Positions 7,235 to 15,394 of a DNA stretch of 15,499 bases are shown piece by piece. The stretch's first letter is position 1, and each line of letters starts with the position of its first letter. Position numbers and translations under genes: made by a program. The DNA is taken from positions 1-15,499 of the forward strand of contig JAGWVC010000092.1 in assembly GCA_018971065.1 (NCBI GenBank), in the 5' to 3' direction. Source of the stretch: Sphingomonadales bacterium (GTDB lineage Bacteria > Pseudomonadota > Alphaproteobacteria > Sphingomonadales > Sphingomonadaceae). A model generated the notes under the pieces. The model was not told the origin of the DNA and ran no database searches. It saw nothing but the letters and a program-made list of their open reading frames with translations.

Positions 7235-9088
7235 ATGTCCGCCGCCGGCCAGCCGCTTCGCAATATCGCCATCATCGCCCACGTTGACCACGGCAAGACC
7301 ACGCTGGTCGACCAGCTCTTCCGCCAGTCGGGCACCTTCCGCGAAAACCAGCGCGTGGAAGAACGCGCGATGGACTCGAACGACCTCGAGAAAGAGCGCG
7401 GCATCACCATTCTCGCCAAATGCACCAGCGTCGAATGGACCAGCCCCGACACTGGCGAGACCACGCGCATCAACATCGTCGACACCCCCGGCCACGCCGA
7501 CTTCGGGGGTGAGGTCGAACGCATTCTCAGCATGGTCGATGGCGTCATCCTGCTGGTGGACAGCTCCGAAGGCGCCATGCCGCAAACCAAGTTCGTCACC
7601 GGCAAGGCGCTCGCGCTGGGGCTGAAGCCGATCGTCGTCGTCAACAAGATCGACCGCGCCGACGGCCGCCCGCAGGAAGTGCTGGACGAGGTGTTCGACC
7701 TGTTCGTCAACCTCGACGCCAACGACGACCAGCTCGAATTCCCGGTGCTCTATGCCTCGGGCCGCAACGGCTATGCCAGCGAGGACGAGGAAGCCCGCGA
7801 AGGCGATCTGACCCCGCTGTTCCGGAAGATCATCGAATACGTCTCGCCCCCCACGCTCGACGTCGATGCCCCGTTCACTTTCCTCGCCACCCTGCTCGAT
7901 CGCGACAACTTCATGGGCCGCGTGCTCACCGGCCGTGTCCAGTCGGGCCGCATCCGCGTCAACCAGCCGATCCACGCCATCGACATCGACGGCAAGGTCG
8001 TCGAGGTCGGCCGCGCCTCCAAGCTGATGAGCTTCGACGGGCTTGAGCGCGTGCCCGTCGAGGAAGCCAAGGCCGGTGACATCATCGCCATCGCCGGCCT
8101 GGAAAAGGCCACCGTCGCCAACACCATCGCCGACACCTCGGTCAGCACGCCCATCGCCGCCCAGCCGATCGATCCGCCGACCCTGTCGATGCGCTTCTCG
8201 GTGAATGACAGCCCGTTCGCCGGCCGCGAAGGCTCGAAGGTCACCAGCCGCATGATCCGCGACCGGCTTGAGCGCGAGGGCGAGTCCAACGTCGCCATCC
8301 GCATCACCGAAAGCGCCGACAAGGACAGCTTCGAAGTCGCCGGTCGCGGCGAACTCCAGCTCGGCGTGCTGATCGAGACGATGCGCCGCGAAGGCTTCGA
8401 ACTCGGCATCAGCCGCCCGCGCGTGCTGTTCGGCGAGGATGAGCACGGCAAGCGCACCGAGCCTTACGAAACCGTCGTCGTCGATGTCGATGACGAGTAC
8501 TCGGGCACCGTCGTTGACAAGATGGCGATCCGCAAGGCCGAGATGACCGACATGCGCCCCTCGGGCGGCGGCAAGACCCGCATCACCTTCTCGGCCCCGT
8601 CGCGCGGGCTGATCGGCTACCACGGCGAATTCCTCTCGGACACGCGCGGCACCGGCATCATGAACCGCCTGTTCGAGAAGTATGGCCCGCACAAGGGCGC
8701 CATCGCCGGCCGCCCCAACGGCGTGCTGATCTCGAACGGCACCGGCGAAGCCGTCGGCTACGCACTGAACAGCCTCGAGGAGCGCGGCATCCTGTTCGTC
8801 AAGCCGCAGGACAAGATCTACGAAGGCATGGTGATCGGCGAGAACGCCAAGCCCGACGATCTCGAAGTCAATCCGATGAAGTCGAAGCAGCTCACCAACT
8901 TCCGCTCGACCGGCAAGGACGATGCCATCCGCCTCACCCCGCCGAAGATCATGACGCTGGAACAGGCCATCGCCTACATCGACGAGGACGAGATGGTCGA
9001 AGTCACGCCCAAGTCGATCCGCATTCGCAAGGCCATCCTCGATCCGAACGAGCGCAAGAAGGCGTCCAGGAAGAAAGAGGCCGCCTGA
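7235..9088 (+). CDS. typA: Translational GTPase TypA/BipA
   Basis: Ribosome-binding GTPase of the EF-G-like superfamily, involved in 50S assembly and in growth under cold and other stress. The 617-residue length is normal for the family. The GTPase domain (about 1-200) has the P-loop AHVDHGKT (15-22), ERGIT in switch I, DTPGH (83-87) and NKID (137-140). An EF-Tu-like beta-barrel domain with [19 protein letters not shown] follows, then two EF-G-like alpha/beta domains ([21 protein letters not shown] region), and the BipA-specific C-terminal domain with its lysine-rich tail. The start is taken at 7235 because the family N-terminus ([13 protein letters not shown]) begins about eight residues later; the Shine-Dalgarno sequence is poor. 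It appears monocistronic, divergent from the receptor and separated by 400 bases from the next gene. Confidence 0.97.
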   Translation: MSAAGQPLRNIAIIAHVDHGKTTLVDQLFRQSGTFRENQRVEERAMDSNDLEKERGITILAKCTSVEWTSPDTGETTRINIVDTPGHADFGGEVERILSMVDGVILLVDSSEGAMPQTKFVTGKALALGLKPIVVVNKIDRADGRPQEVLDEVFDLFVNLDANDDQLEFPVLYASGRNGYASEDEEAREGDLTPLFRKIIEYVSPPTLDVDAPFTFLATLLDRDNFMGRVLTGRVQSGRIRVNQPIHAIDIDGKVVEVGRASKLMSFDGLERVPVEEAKAGDIIAIAGLEKATVANTIADTSVSTPIAAQPIDPPTLSMRFSVNDSPFAGREGSKVTSRMIRDRLEREGESNVAIRITESADKDSFEVAGRGELQLGVLIETMRREGFELGISRPRVLFGEDEHGKRTEPYETVVVDVDDEYSGTVVDKMAIRKAEMTDMRPSGGGKTRITFSAPSRGLIGYHGEFLSDTRGTGIMNRLFEKYGPHKGAIAGRPNGVLISNGTGEAVGYALNSLEERGILFVKPQDKIYEGMVIGENAKPDDLEVNPMKSKQLTNFRSTGKDDAIRLTPPKIMTLEQAIAYIDEDEMVEVTPKSIRIRKAILDPNERKKASRKKEAA

Positions 9089-9118
9089 GGCTGACGGGCC
9101 GGAAACAGGCAGCGGCCT
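9078..9118 (+). terminator. Weak hairpin overlapping the typA stop codon
   Basis: AGGCCGC (9078-9084) pairs with GCGGCCT (9112-9118), and CTG (9085-9087) can extend the stem to CAG (9106-9108) across a small bulge. The left arm includes the last codons and stop of typA. There is no T tract, so this is at best a weak or Rho-assisted end structure. Confidence 0.25.
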
Positions 9119-9213
9119 GAACCCGGCAAAATCCGCCTGATCACGGCACGCGACAGGGCATCCAGCGCCCGGCCCGTGCCGTATCCGGCCACCCCCGAAG
9201 CCGCACAACCGGC

Positions 9214-9239
9214 TGGCCACAGCGATGGCGGTGTGGCCA
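9214..9239. repeat. Hairpin TGGCCACA-N10-TGTGGCCA
   Basis: Perfect 8-bp arms with a 10-base loop, 125 bases past typA. Only TTT follows, so it could be a weak terminator for typA or part of the downstream gene's control region. Confidence 0.4.
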
Positions 9240-9245
9240 TTTGCC

Positions 9246-9301
9246 TTGCCGCAATGTCACAATTCATACCACGCCCGCAACTTTGCCAGCCATTGCGGCA
9301 A
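9246..9301. repeat. 11-bp inverted repeat TTGCCGCAATG / CATTGCGGCAA
   Basis: Perfect 11-bp arms at 9246-9256 and 9291-9301, 34 bases apart. A degenerate further copy of the left arm, GCCGCCAAT, lies at about 9309-9317. The spacing of 45 bases between arms fits either a large RNA hairpin or two protein half-sites on DNA. It lies about 190-240 bases upstream of the GGDEF-EAL gene. Confidence 0.45.
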
Positions 9302-9348
9302 TATTACCGCCGCCAATACATCCTGAGGCGCGGAAATTCGCCAAAAAC

Positions 9349-9391
9349 CGTCCATATTTATTTATTACACTTTTGTGACAACTTATGGACG
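9349..9391. repeat. 8-bp inverted repeat CGTCCATA / TATGGACG in AT-rich DNA
   Basis: CGTCCATA (9349-9356) and TATGGACG (9384-9391) flank a 27-base AT-rich interior containing the palindrome TTGTGACAA. It overlaps the likely promoter of the downstream cyclic-di-GMP gene, consistent with a control site, although no regulator can be named. Confidence 0.4.
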
Positions 9392-9487
9392 CCGCATTTA
9401 TCGCGAATGCGCTAGCCGCTGCTTATCCAAAAATTAAGTGGCCGATCATAGCCTTAGACCCTGATGCACCGTCAATCGCAGGGCCAT

Positions 9488-11626
9488 ATGACGTCATTTC
9501 GCCAACTCGCGCTGAAGATCCCCGCTGTCGGCCCCGACGACGCGGGCGAACTCGCCTATGAGCGCTTCAACCGTGAGCCGGATTGCCCGCTGCTGCCGGT
9601 GATCGATTCCGAACAGCGCCCGATCGGCCTGATCGAGCGCAACGCGTTCCTCATGAAATTCGCGAGCCAGTACGGCCGCGCCGTGTTCGCCTCGCGGCCG
9701 ATCTCGCTGCTGATGGCGCCATCGCCACTGCTGGTCGATATTGACGAGAATCCGGGCGACTTTGCCGAGCACGCGCTCGGCGGCCATTCCGACGCCCTCG
9801 TGCGCGGATTCGTCATCACCGAAGGCGACTGCTATTTCGGCGTCGGCGCCATCCTCGATCTCCTCAAGTCGGTGATCGTCGAACGCACCGCCACCGCCGC
9901 GCGCACCGCCTCGCTCGCCGAACGCCTCAGCGCGTCCAACCTCGCGCTGGAGCGTCAGCGCCGTCTCGCCGAAGCGGTGATCGAACATATTCCCTCGCAC
10001 CTCGCGGTCCGCTCCGAACCGGACGGCCGGCTGCTGCTCGTCAACAGCAGCGGCGCCCGGCTGCTCGGCGCCCCGCCCGAAGCGCTGGTCGGCCGTCGCC
10101 TCGGCGAAATAAGCCCGCCGCATGTCGCCAGGCAACTCCGCCGGGCCGAACGCGCGCTTTGCACGCCCGATCCGGCTCCCCCACGCGACCTCGTGTTCCA
10201 TCCCGGACGCGGCAAGGCCCCGCGCACCCTGCGCACCGCGATGATCCCCATCGACATGCCCCCCGCCGAACAGGTCTCGCTGTTCGTGGCCGACGATGTC
10301 ACCGATGTCCGCCAGGCCCATTCGCGCATCGCCGAACTGGCCCATTTCGACATGCTCACCGGCCTGCCGAACCGCGTCCAGCTTCACGACCATCTCGATC
10401 GCGCCCTCGCCGCCGCGCGCCACTGCCCCGGCGAAAAGGTCGCCCTGCTCGCCATCGATCTCGATCGCTTCAAGCAGATCAACGATGCCTTCGGCCACGC
10501 GATGGGCGATCGCGCGCTCGAGGAGATCGCCCGCCGCATCCGCGCCTCGATCCGCGCCGAAGACATGCCTGCCCGGCTCGGCGGCGATGAATTCGCGGTC
10601 GTCGTCAGCGGCCCCGATGCCGCGGCCGCCGCCGAACTGGTCGCCGCCCGCCTCACCGATCACCTCCACCAGCCCTGCTGCCTGGGCGACAAGATCGCGG
10701 TGCCGGGCGCCAGCATCGGCCTCGCGATCTATCCGGACGATGCCGCCGACGCGGTCGAACTGATGCGCCACGCCGATTTCGCGCTGTACCAGGTCAAGGC
10801 CAACGGCAAGGGCAGCCACCGCCGCTTCGACGCGTCGATGCGCGACGGACTGGCCCTGCGCGCCACAATGGAATCCGATCTGCGTGGCGCGCTGGAGAAC
10901 GGCGAGCTCGATCTCCACCTCCAGCCCCTGCTCGACATCGGCTCGGGCCGCATCCAGGGCTTCGAATGCCTGCTGCGCTGGCAGCACCCGATCCACGGCA
11001 CCGTGCCGCCCGCCACCTTCATCCCGCTTGCCGAGGAAATCGGCCTGATCTGCCAGCTCGGCGAATGGGTCGTCCACCGCGCCTGCGCGATCCTCGCCCG
11101 CCTGCCCGAACCGATGTTCGTCGCGGTCAACATCTCCGCCATCCAGTTCCGGCTGCCCGGCCTCGTCGCCTGCGTGGCCCGCGCGCTCGCGCAGTCCGGC
11201 GTCGCCCACGACCGGCTCGAACTGGAAATCACCGAAAGCGTGCTGATTTCGGACGAGACGCAGGTCATCCAGTGCGTCCGCCAGTTGCGCGATCTCGGCG
11301 TGCGCATCGCCCTCGACGATTTCGGCACCGGCTTCTCGTCGTTTTCCTATCTCCAGCGCTTCGCCTTCGACAAGATCAAGATCGATCGCAGCTTCATCTC
11401 CGGCCTGCCCACCAACCCCGCCTCGCGCGCCATCGTCTCGGCGCTGACGGTCATGGGCCGCCAGTTGGGCGCCGTCGTCACCGCCGAAGGTGTCGAAACC
11501 GAAGTCCAGCTCGATTGCCTGCGCGAACTCGGCTGCACCGAAGCGCAAGGCTACCTGATCGGCCGCCCCGCCGGCGACATCTCCGACTATCTCGCCGCAG
11601 GCATCCGCGCCGCGAAAGTCGCCTGA
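9488..11626 (+). CDS. CBS-PAS-GGDEF-EAL cyclic-di-GMP protein
   Basis: Cytoplasmic signalling protein of 712 residues that may both make and break cyclic-di-GMP; there is no membrane segment. Order: an N-terminal region resembling a CBS-domain pair (about 1-140, LLPVIDSEQRPIGLIERNAF then a second half), a helical linker (about 145-170), a PAS-like domain (about 165-285), GGDEF (about 290-450) and EAL (about 465-705). The cyclase signature RLGGDEF is intact (GGDEF at 365-369), preceded at the right distance by an RxxD inhibitory site (RAED, 356-359). The phosphodiesterase has ECL in place of EAL (Glu493) plus NIS, EITES, LDDFGTG (Asp610, Asp611), KIDRSF and AEGVET, so the usual catalytic residues appear present. 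I chose ATG 9488, preceded by AGGG; ATG 9464 is an in-frame alternative without a Shine-Dalgarno. It appears to be transcribed alone. Confidence 0.93.
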   Translation: MTSFRQLALKIPAVGPDDAGELAYERFNREPDCPLLPVIDSEQRPIGLIERNAFLMKFASQYGRAVFASRPISLLMAPSPLLVDIDENPGDFAEHALGGHSDALVRGFVITEGDCYFGVGAILDLLKSVIVERTATAARTASLAERLSASNLALERQRRLAEAVIEHIPSHLAVRSEPDGRLLLVNSSGARLLGAPPEALVGRRLGEISPPHVARQLRRAERALCTPDPAPPRDLVFHPGRGKAPRTLRTAMIPIDMPPAEQVSLFVADDVTDVRQAHSRIAELAHFDMLTGLPNRVQLHDHLDRALAAARHCPGEKVALLAIDLDRFKQINDAFGHAMGDRALEEIARRIRASIRAEDMPARLGGDEFAVVVSGPDAAAAAELVAARLTDHLHQPCCLGDKIAVPGASIGLAIYPDDAADAVELMRHADFALYQVKANGKGSHRRFDASMRDGLALRATMESDLRGALENGELDLHLQPLLDIGSGRIQGFECLLRWQHPIHGTVPPATFIPLAEEIGLICQLGEWVVHRACAILARLPEPMFVAVNISAIQFRLPGLVACVARALAQSGVAHDRLELEITESVLISDETQVIQCVRQLRDLGVRIALDDFGTGFSSFSYLQRFAFDKIKIDRSFISGLPTNPASRAIVSALTVMGRQLGAVVTAEGVETEVQLDCLRELGCTEAQGYLIGRPAGDISDYLAAGIRAAKVA

Positions 11627-11709
11627 CACAACGTCACTGACACCCCGCCGATCATTCTCCGGGCCGCGCCGCACTTGCCATCATCGCCGCCGCACGCCAA
11701 TCTGCCGCC

Positions 11710-12117
11710 ATGCGCCGCGCTCTCCTGCTGTCACCAGCCTTCGCCCTGCTCGCCACCGCCCCGGCCTACGCCGAGGGCCTCACGGGCCCCTGGCACGTCA
11801 CCGGCAGCATCCTCGGCCACGCCTTCGCGCTCGATTGCCGTTTCGCCGCCCTCAGCGCGAACGGCAGCGGCAACCCCGGCGCCTGCACCGAAACCGGCGC
11901 CGATCCTGCCGGCCACGGCGAGGGCCACGCCGGCAAGGTGCATCCGCTCACCCGCGCCGTGCAGACCGGCAGCCAGGTCACCTGGTCCTACCCCGCCAGC
12001 GCCTTCCTGATGACCTTCGACATGGTCTTCACCGGCACCCTCGCCGGCAACCAGATCACCGGCATCGCCACCGCCGCCGGCCGCAAGGGCGCCTTCACCG
12101 CCCGCCGCGCGCCCTGA
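11710..12117 (+). CDS. Small secreted protein of unknown function
   Basis: A 135-residue protein with a clear Sec signal peptide: two Arg, a hydrophobic stretch and a cut after AYA (about residue 21). The mature part of about 114 residues begins with GPWHVTGSILGHAF and is predicted to be mostly beta strands. It has two Cys (43 and 59) that could form a disulfide in the periplasm, and ends with an IATAAGRKGAFTARR stretch. The repeated theme of strand, turn and Gly suggests a small beta-barrel, perhaps lipocalin-like, but I do not recognise a family. There is no strong Shine-Dalgarno before the ATG. It lies 83 bases after the cyclic-di-GMP gene in the same direction and converges on the virion-like gene with a 30-base gap. 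Confidence 0.7.
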   Translation: MRRALLLSPAFALLATAPAYAEGLTGPWHVTGSILGHAFALDCRFAALSANGSGNPGACTETGADPAGHGEGHAGKVHPLTRAVQTGSQVTWSYPASAFLMTFDMVFTGTLAGNQITGIATAAGRKGAFTARRAP

Positions 12118-12147
12118 CCTCGCCCCCCGCCCGCCGGCACGCGACTA

Positions 12148-13230
12148 TCAGCTCGCGGTAAAGCTGCTCGAAAGCCGGAACGTCGCCTGGACCGTGGCCC
12201 CGTTGACATAGCGCACCCGGTAAAGCGTCGCCGAGCTATAGACCCCCGCCAGCCGCACCGACAGGTTCGCCGCCACATTGGCCGTCACCGCCTGGCTCGC
12301 CACCGCCTGCCAGCTCGCCCCGGTGTCCAGCGACTGGTCGATATAGACCGTCCCGGCCTGGTCGGCGAACGCCGTCGCATTGAAGAACGCATAGGACGTC
12401 GCCGAATTCGCGCGTCCCGCGCCGGTAAACCCGGCGCCTGCGGCCAGCGCCGTGGTGCTATCTGTATAGCCGCTGCCGCCGTTCACCGTCCCCGAAACCG
12501 TCATATAGACCGGCGGCGCCTGGTGCTTCTGGTTCAGCACCACCGTCACCGTGCCCGTTCCATACGTCGAAACCCGCGCCCGCACGAATGCCGCCGCCGA
12601 CGCAAACGCATAGACTCCCGCCACCGTCGAACTCGTCACCGGATAGGCACTCGGCGAAATCACCGCCACCACCGGCAGTGCCACCCAGTTGGTGTTGTCG
12701 TTCGATTGCTCATAGACGATCGTGCAACCGGCCCCGGCATTCGTCACCTGGAACGAACCGCCCATGTTCAGGGCATTGCTCGCCGAAACCACCGTCGCCG
12801 CCGCCGTCACGCTGCCACTCGTGGCCGCGTTCTCGTTTACCGCGCGATAGATCGCCGAAAGCCACCCGGTCAGCCCCGCGCCGCCCCCCGGCATCGCCGT
12901 TCCCGTAACCGCGCTGCCCGCCGGCTCCAGGTTGGCCAGGTCCGAAGCCACCGCCACCGACAGGCTCTGCGCCCCCGCCCTCGCGCCCGGACTTGCCGGC
13001 AACTGGCCGGAAAGCCCGGTCACCGCCGCAACCACTGCCGCCTGGTTGGCCGCCGTCGCCGCCCCGGCGGGCAGCGGCAGGGCCGTGGCCGAAACCGCCT
13101 GCACCGCCGGCCATTCCACCGGCAGCGGCACCGATTCGCTGACCACCTGCGCGGTGTTGTCGGGATTGGCGAACGCGATCACGCTGGTGGCGGCAAAACT
13201 GGCCGGAAACATGGCGGGCGGGTTGGGCAT
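12148..13230 (-). CDS. Orphan protein resembling phage tail/virion proteins, with a duplicated domain
   Basis: A 360-residue protein, Ala-, Ser-, Thr- and Val-rich with one Cys (169) and no signal peptide. The N-terminal part (about 1-130) contains the pattern VPLPVEWPAVQ...LPLPAGAATAANQAAVVAAV, which I associate with tail or baseplate proteins of phages and prophages in alphaproteobacteria. Two similar beta-rich domains follow: about 155-234 (YEQSNDNTNWVALP, then VAGVYAF, FVRARV, TGTVTVVL) and about 262-356 (YIDQSLDTGASWQAV, then LAGVYSS, YRVRYV, ATVQATFRLS). The start at 13230 has AGGGAG (13242-13237) 6 bases upstream; a longer frame to 13434 reads through non-coding-looking DNA. No other phage gene, integrase or repeat borders it. 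Virion origin is inference; an adhesin or secreted surface protein is the alternative. Confidence 0.72.
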   Translation of the reverse strand: MPNPPAMFPASFAATSVIAFANPDNTAQVVSESVPLPVEWPAVQAVSATALPLPAGAATAANQAAVVAAVTGLSGQLPASPGARAGAQSLSVAVASDLANLEPAGSAVTGTAMPGGGAGLTGWLSAIYRAVNENAATSGSVTAAATVVSASNALNMGGSFQVTNAGAGCTIVYEQSNDNTNWVALPVVAVISPSAYPVTSSTVAGVYAFASAAAFVRARVSTYGTGTVTVVLNQKHQAPPVYMTVSGTVNGGSGYTDSTTALAAGAGFTGAGRANSATSYAFFNATAFADQAGTVYIDQSLDTGASWQAVASQAVTANVAANLSVRLAGVYSSATLYRVRYVNGATVQATFRLSSSFTAS

Positions 13231-13373
13231 GGCGGTCTCCCTGAGGTCGATACGAATCACCAAATAACCATTAAGGTTCTTGTAGGACAGATTTTTATCC
13301 AAATCCGCAAACCCCTTGCCCTCCGCGATCGCGCAAGCCATCCTTTCCCCGGCACGCCACAACGCGGCCTTCC

Positions 13374-13378
13374 GGGAG
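13374..13378 (+). promoter_or_regulatory. Ribosome-binding site deciding the hydrolase start
   Basis: GGGAG lies 7 bases before ATG 13386 but only 1 base before ATG 13380. The spacing selects 13386 as the start, shortening the product by two residues. Confidence 0.7.
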
Positions 13379-13385
13379 AATGCCG

Positions 13386-15272
13386 ATGCTACGCCACACC
13401 CTGCTGCCGCTCGCGCTGCTCGCCACCCCCGCACTCGCCAGCGCCGCCCCGCTCCCCCCGGTCAGCCTCGAAGTGCTCACCCGCACCCCCGCGTGGGACG
13501 GCCGCGGCTTCGGCCAGACCGGCGCCTACGAACGCATCACCGCCGTCGCCCACTTCCGCATCGATCCGCGCGCGCCGGCCAATCGCGGCATAGCCGACCT
13601 CGCGCTTGCGCCCCGCGAAGCCGACGGCCGCGTCGTCTACGACGTCGATGTCGTTATCCTCCGCCCCGCCTCCCCGGCCCACGCCCGCCCGGTGCTGCTC
13701 TACGACGTCGTCAATCGCGGCATGAAACTGCTCGGCATGCTGAACAACGGCGGGATGGGCCTGGGAGACCCCATCGCCCCCGGCGACGGCCTGCTGATGC
13801 GCCAGGGCCTCACCCTGGTGTGGAGCGGCTGGCAGGGCGATCTCGCCACCCCCGCCATGCCGGTCGCGCTCCCCGCCGGCATGGCCATGCCCAAGTTGCT
13901 CGGTGCGCGCTTCCCCGCCGTCCCCGGCGTCACCGGCCGCGTCTCCAGCGAAACGATCTTCGACAACGCCACCAGCACCCGCATGACCCTCGCCTGGCCC
14001 GCTACCAGGACTGCCGACGCCCGCCTCACCGTCCGCGCCACCACCGCCGCCCCGCCCCGCACCCTCGCCCCGGCGGACTGGCACTTCGACGACCCCACTC
14101 ACGTCACCGTCACCCGCCCGGCCGACAGGGACGCCGGCGCCATCTATCGCCTCGAATACACCGCGCGCGGTTCGCGGGTCATGGGCCTCGGCTTCTCCGC
14201 CACCCGCGATCTCATCGCCTTCCTGCGCCACGCCACCGCCGCGCAAGGCAATCCGCTGGCCGATCTCGCCACCGCCCCGTGCGATCGCGACGCGCACGGC
14301 GCCTGCAACCCGCGCTCCGGCCCGTTCTCCGCCGCCATCGCTATCGGCGGCTCGCAATCGGGCCGCTACTTGCGCGATTTCCTCTGGCAGGGCTTCAACC
14401 GCGCGCCCGACGGCACCCGCGTGTTCGACGGGATGATCCCCTACATCGCCGGCGGCCGCCGCACCTTCACCAACTTCCGCTTCGCCGAACCCGGCCGCTT
14501 CTCGCGCCAGCACGAGGATCACGACGTCCCCGGCTTCGCCTTCCCCTACACTTACGCCACCCTCGCCGATCCCGTCACCGGCCGACGCGACGGCCTCCTC
14601 GCCCGCTGCACGGCCACGAACACCTGCCCCCGCGTGTTCCACGTCGATACCAGCGCCGAATTCTGGCAGGCCGGCGCCGCACTGGTGGGAACCGGCGGCA
14701 CCAGCCGCGATGTCGCCTTCCCCGCGAACGTCCGCGCCTACATGATCACCGGCGGCCCCCCCGCTCCCGGCCTCGCCAGCCCCGCCTGTGCCTACCCGGC
14801 CAACCCGTTCAACTACGCCCCCGCCCTGCGCGCCCTGCTCGTCGCCATGCTCGATTGGACCGGCAACCGCGCCGCGCCGCCCGCCAGCGTCTGGCCCCGC
14901 CTCGCCAATGGCCAGCTCGTCCCGCTCGCCGCCCTGAAAACCCCCTCGATTCCAGGCCTCGCCTGGCCGAAAGTCGCCAACGCCCCGATCAGCCCGGTCA
15001 AGGGCAAGGGCTGGCCACTCCTCGTCCCGACGGTGGACGCCAACGGCATCGACCAGGCCGGCATCCACCTCCCCGAAGTTGCCGCGCCCGATGGCGCCTA
15101 CCTCGGCTGGAACCTGCGCAAGCCCGGCTACGGCGCCGGTGACCTCTGCCTGATCTACGGCGCGAAAGTTCCGCTGCCCGCCCCCGGCCCCGATCTCCCC
15201 GCCCGCCACGCCGCCGCTGCCGCAAAACTCGCCAAGGCCCGCCTGCTCCTTGCCGAGGACGCCGCACATTGA
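13386..15272 (+). CDS. Secreted alpha/beta hydrolase (Abhydrolase_10 type)
   Basis: Exported hydrolase of 628 residues whose substrate is unknown; the fold suggests an esterase-like reaction. A signal peptide ends near ALASA-AP (about residue 20). The N-terminal beta region carries the family pattern RTPAWDGRGFGQTGAYERI, RAPANRGIADLALAP and VVYDVDVVILRP. The nucleophile elbow is GSQSG with Ser325, followed by RYLRDFLWQGFN, as in this family. Cys pairs at 299/307 and 408/414, plus 468 and 588, fit periplasmic disulfides. The C-terminal region has NLRKPGYGAGDLC and ends in a helical, Ala-rich tail. The acid and histidine of the triad cannot be assigned by eye. The upstream gap of 155 bases is shared with the divergent virion-like gene. 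It appears to stand alone. Confidence 0.9.
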   Translation: MLRHTLLPLALLATPALASAAPLPPVSLEVLTRTPAWDGRGFGQTGAYERITAVAHFRIDPRAPANRGIADLALAPREADGRVVYDVDVVILRPASPAHARPVLLYDVVNRGMKLLGMLNNGGMGLGDPIAPGDGLLMRQGLTLVWSGWQGDLATPAMPVALPAGMAMPKLLGARFPAVPGVTGRVSSETIFDNATSTRMTLAWPATRTADARLTVRATTAAPPRTLAPADWHFDDPTHVTVTRPADRDAGAIYRLEYTARGSRVMGLGFSATRDLIAFLRHATAAQGNPLADLATAPCDRDAHGACNPRSGPFSAAIAIGGSQSGRYLRDFLWQGFNRAPDGTRVFDGMIPYIAGGRRTFTNFRFAEPGRFSRQHEDHDVPGFAFPYTYATLADPVTGRRDGLLARCTATNTCPRVFHVDTSAEFWQAGAALVGTGGTSRDVAFPANVRAYMITGGPPAPGLASPACAYPANPFNYAPALRALLVAMLDWTGNRAAPPASVWPRLANGQLVPLAALKTPSIPGLAWPKVANAPISPVKGKGWPLLVPTVDANGIDQAGIHLPEVAAPDGAYLGWNLRKPGYGAGDLCLIYGAKVPLPAPGPDLPARHAAAAAKLAKARLLLAEDAAH

Positions 15273-15302
15273 TTGCCGGATCGGGGCACGTAACTAATGC
15301 CG

Positions 15303-15339
15303 CCAACCTAATGCGCTGGACTTGTCGTCCATTTGTTGG
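15303..15339 (+). repeat. Two-tier hairpin in the rfbC leader
   Basis: Outer arms CCAAC (15303-15307) and GTTGG (15335-15339) enclose an inner hairpin TGGAC-TTGTC-GTCCA (15317-15331). CTAATGC also occurs twice, 14 bases apart (15294-15300 and 15308-15314). The whole lies in the 143-base gap before rfbC, which is clearly less GC-rich than the genes. Significance is uncertain. Confidence 0.3.
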
Positions 15340-15394
15340 TTGAGAGCATCCTGACGGTGCGACCAATGATTCTTCACAGACTGACTCCGTCCAT

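Larger units (their letters stand above)
9089..9487. other. Long, AT-shifted leader of the cyclic-di-GMP gene
   Basis: About 400 bases with no convincing gene; an open frame of 79 codons at 9176-9415 has no recognisable protein. Features inside: TGGCCACA-N10-TGTGGCCA (9214-9239), an 11-bp inverted repeat (9246-9256 with 9291-9301), and an 8-bp inverted repeat (9349-9356 with 9384-9391) around the short palindrome TTGTGACAA (9373-9381). From about 9350 the DNA is strikingly AT-rich for this genome, as expected of a promoter. TTGTGA (9373-9378) with 17 bases to ATTTAT (9396-9401) is a weak candidate. The structure suggests a regulated, long 5' region. Confidence 0.45.

Noticed and set aside
7082..9220. 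Long open frame opposite typA
   Set aside because: The reading is a GC-driven shadow with no domain; typA occupies the other strand.
9176..9415. Possible 79-residue protein between typA and the GGDEF-EAL gene
   Set aside because: No ribosome-binding site or recognisable sequence, and it spans the inverted repeats and the AT-rich promoter-like island.
9494..11674. Long open frame opposite the GGDEF-EAL gene
   Set aside because: Low-complexity Asp/Gly/Ala composition and no domain; the plus strand encodes clear signalling motifs.
13266..13278. Short palindrome AACC-N5-GGTT before the virion-like gene
   Set aside because: Four-base arms are too short to support a site without comparison.
13316..15142. 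Overlapping frame and opposite-strand frame across the hydrolase gene
   Set aside because: The overlapping products are Arg/Pro- or Gly/Glu-rich and featureless, whereas the hydrolase frame has a signal peptide and GSQSG.
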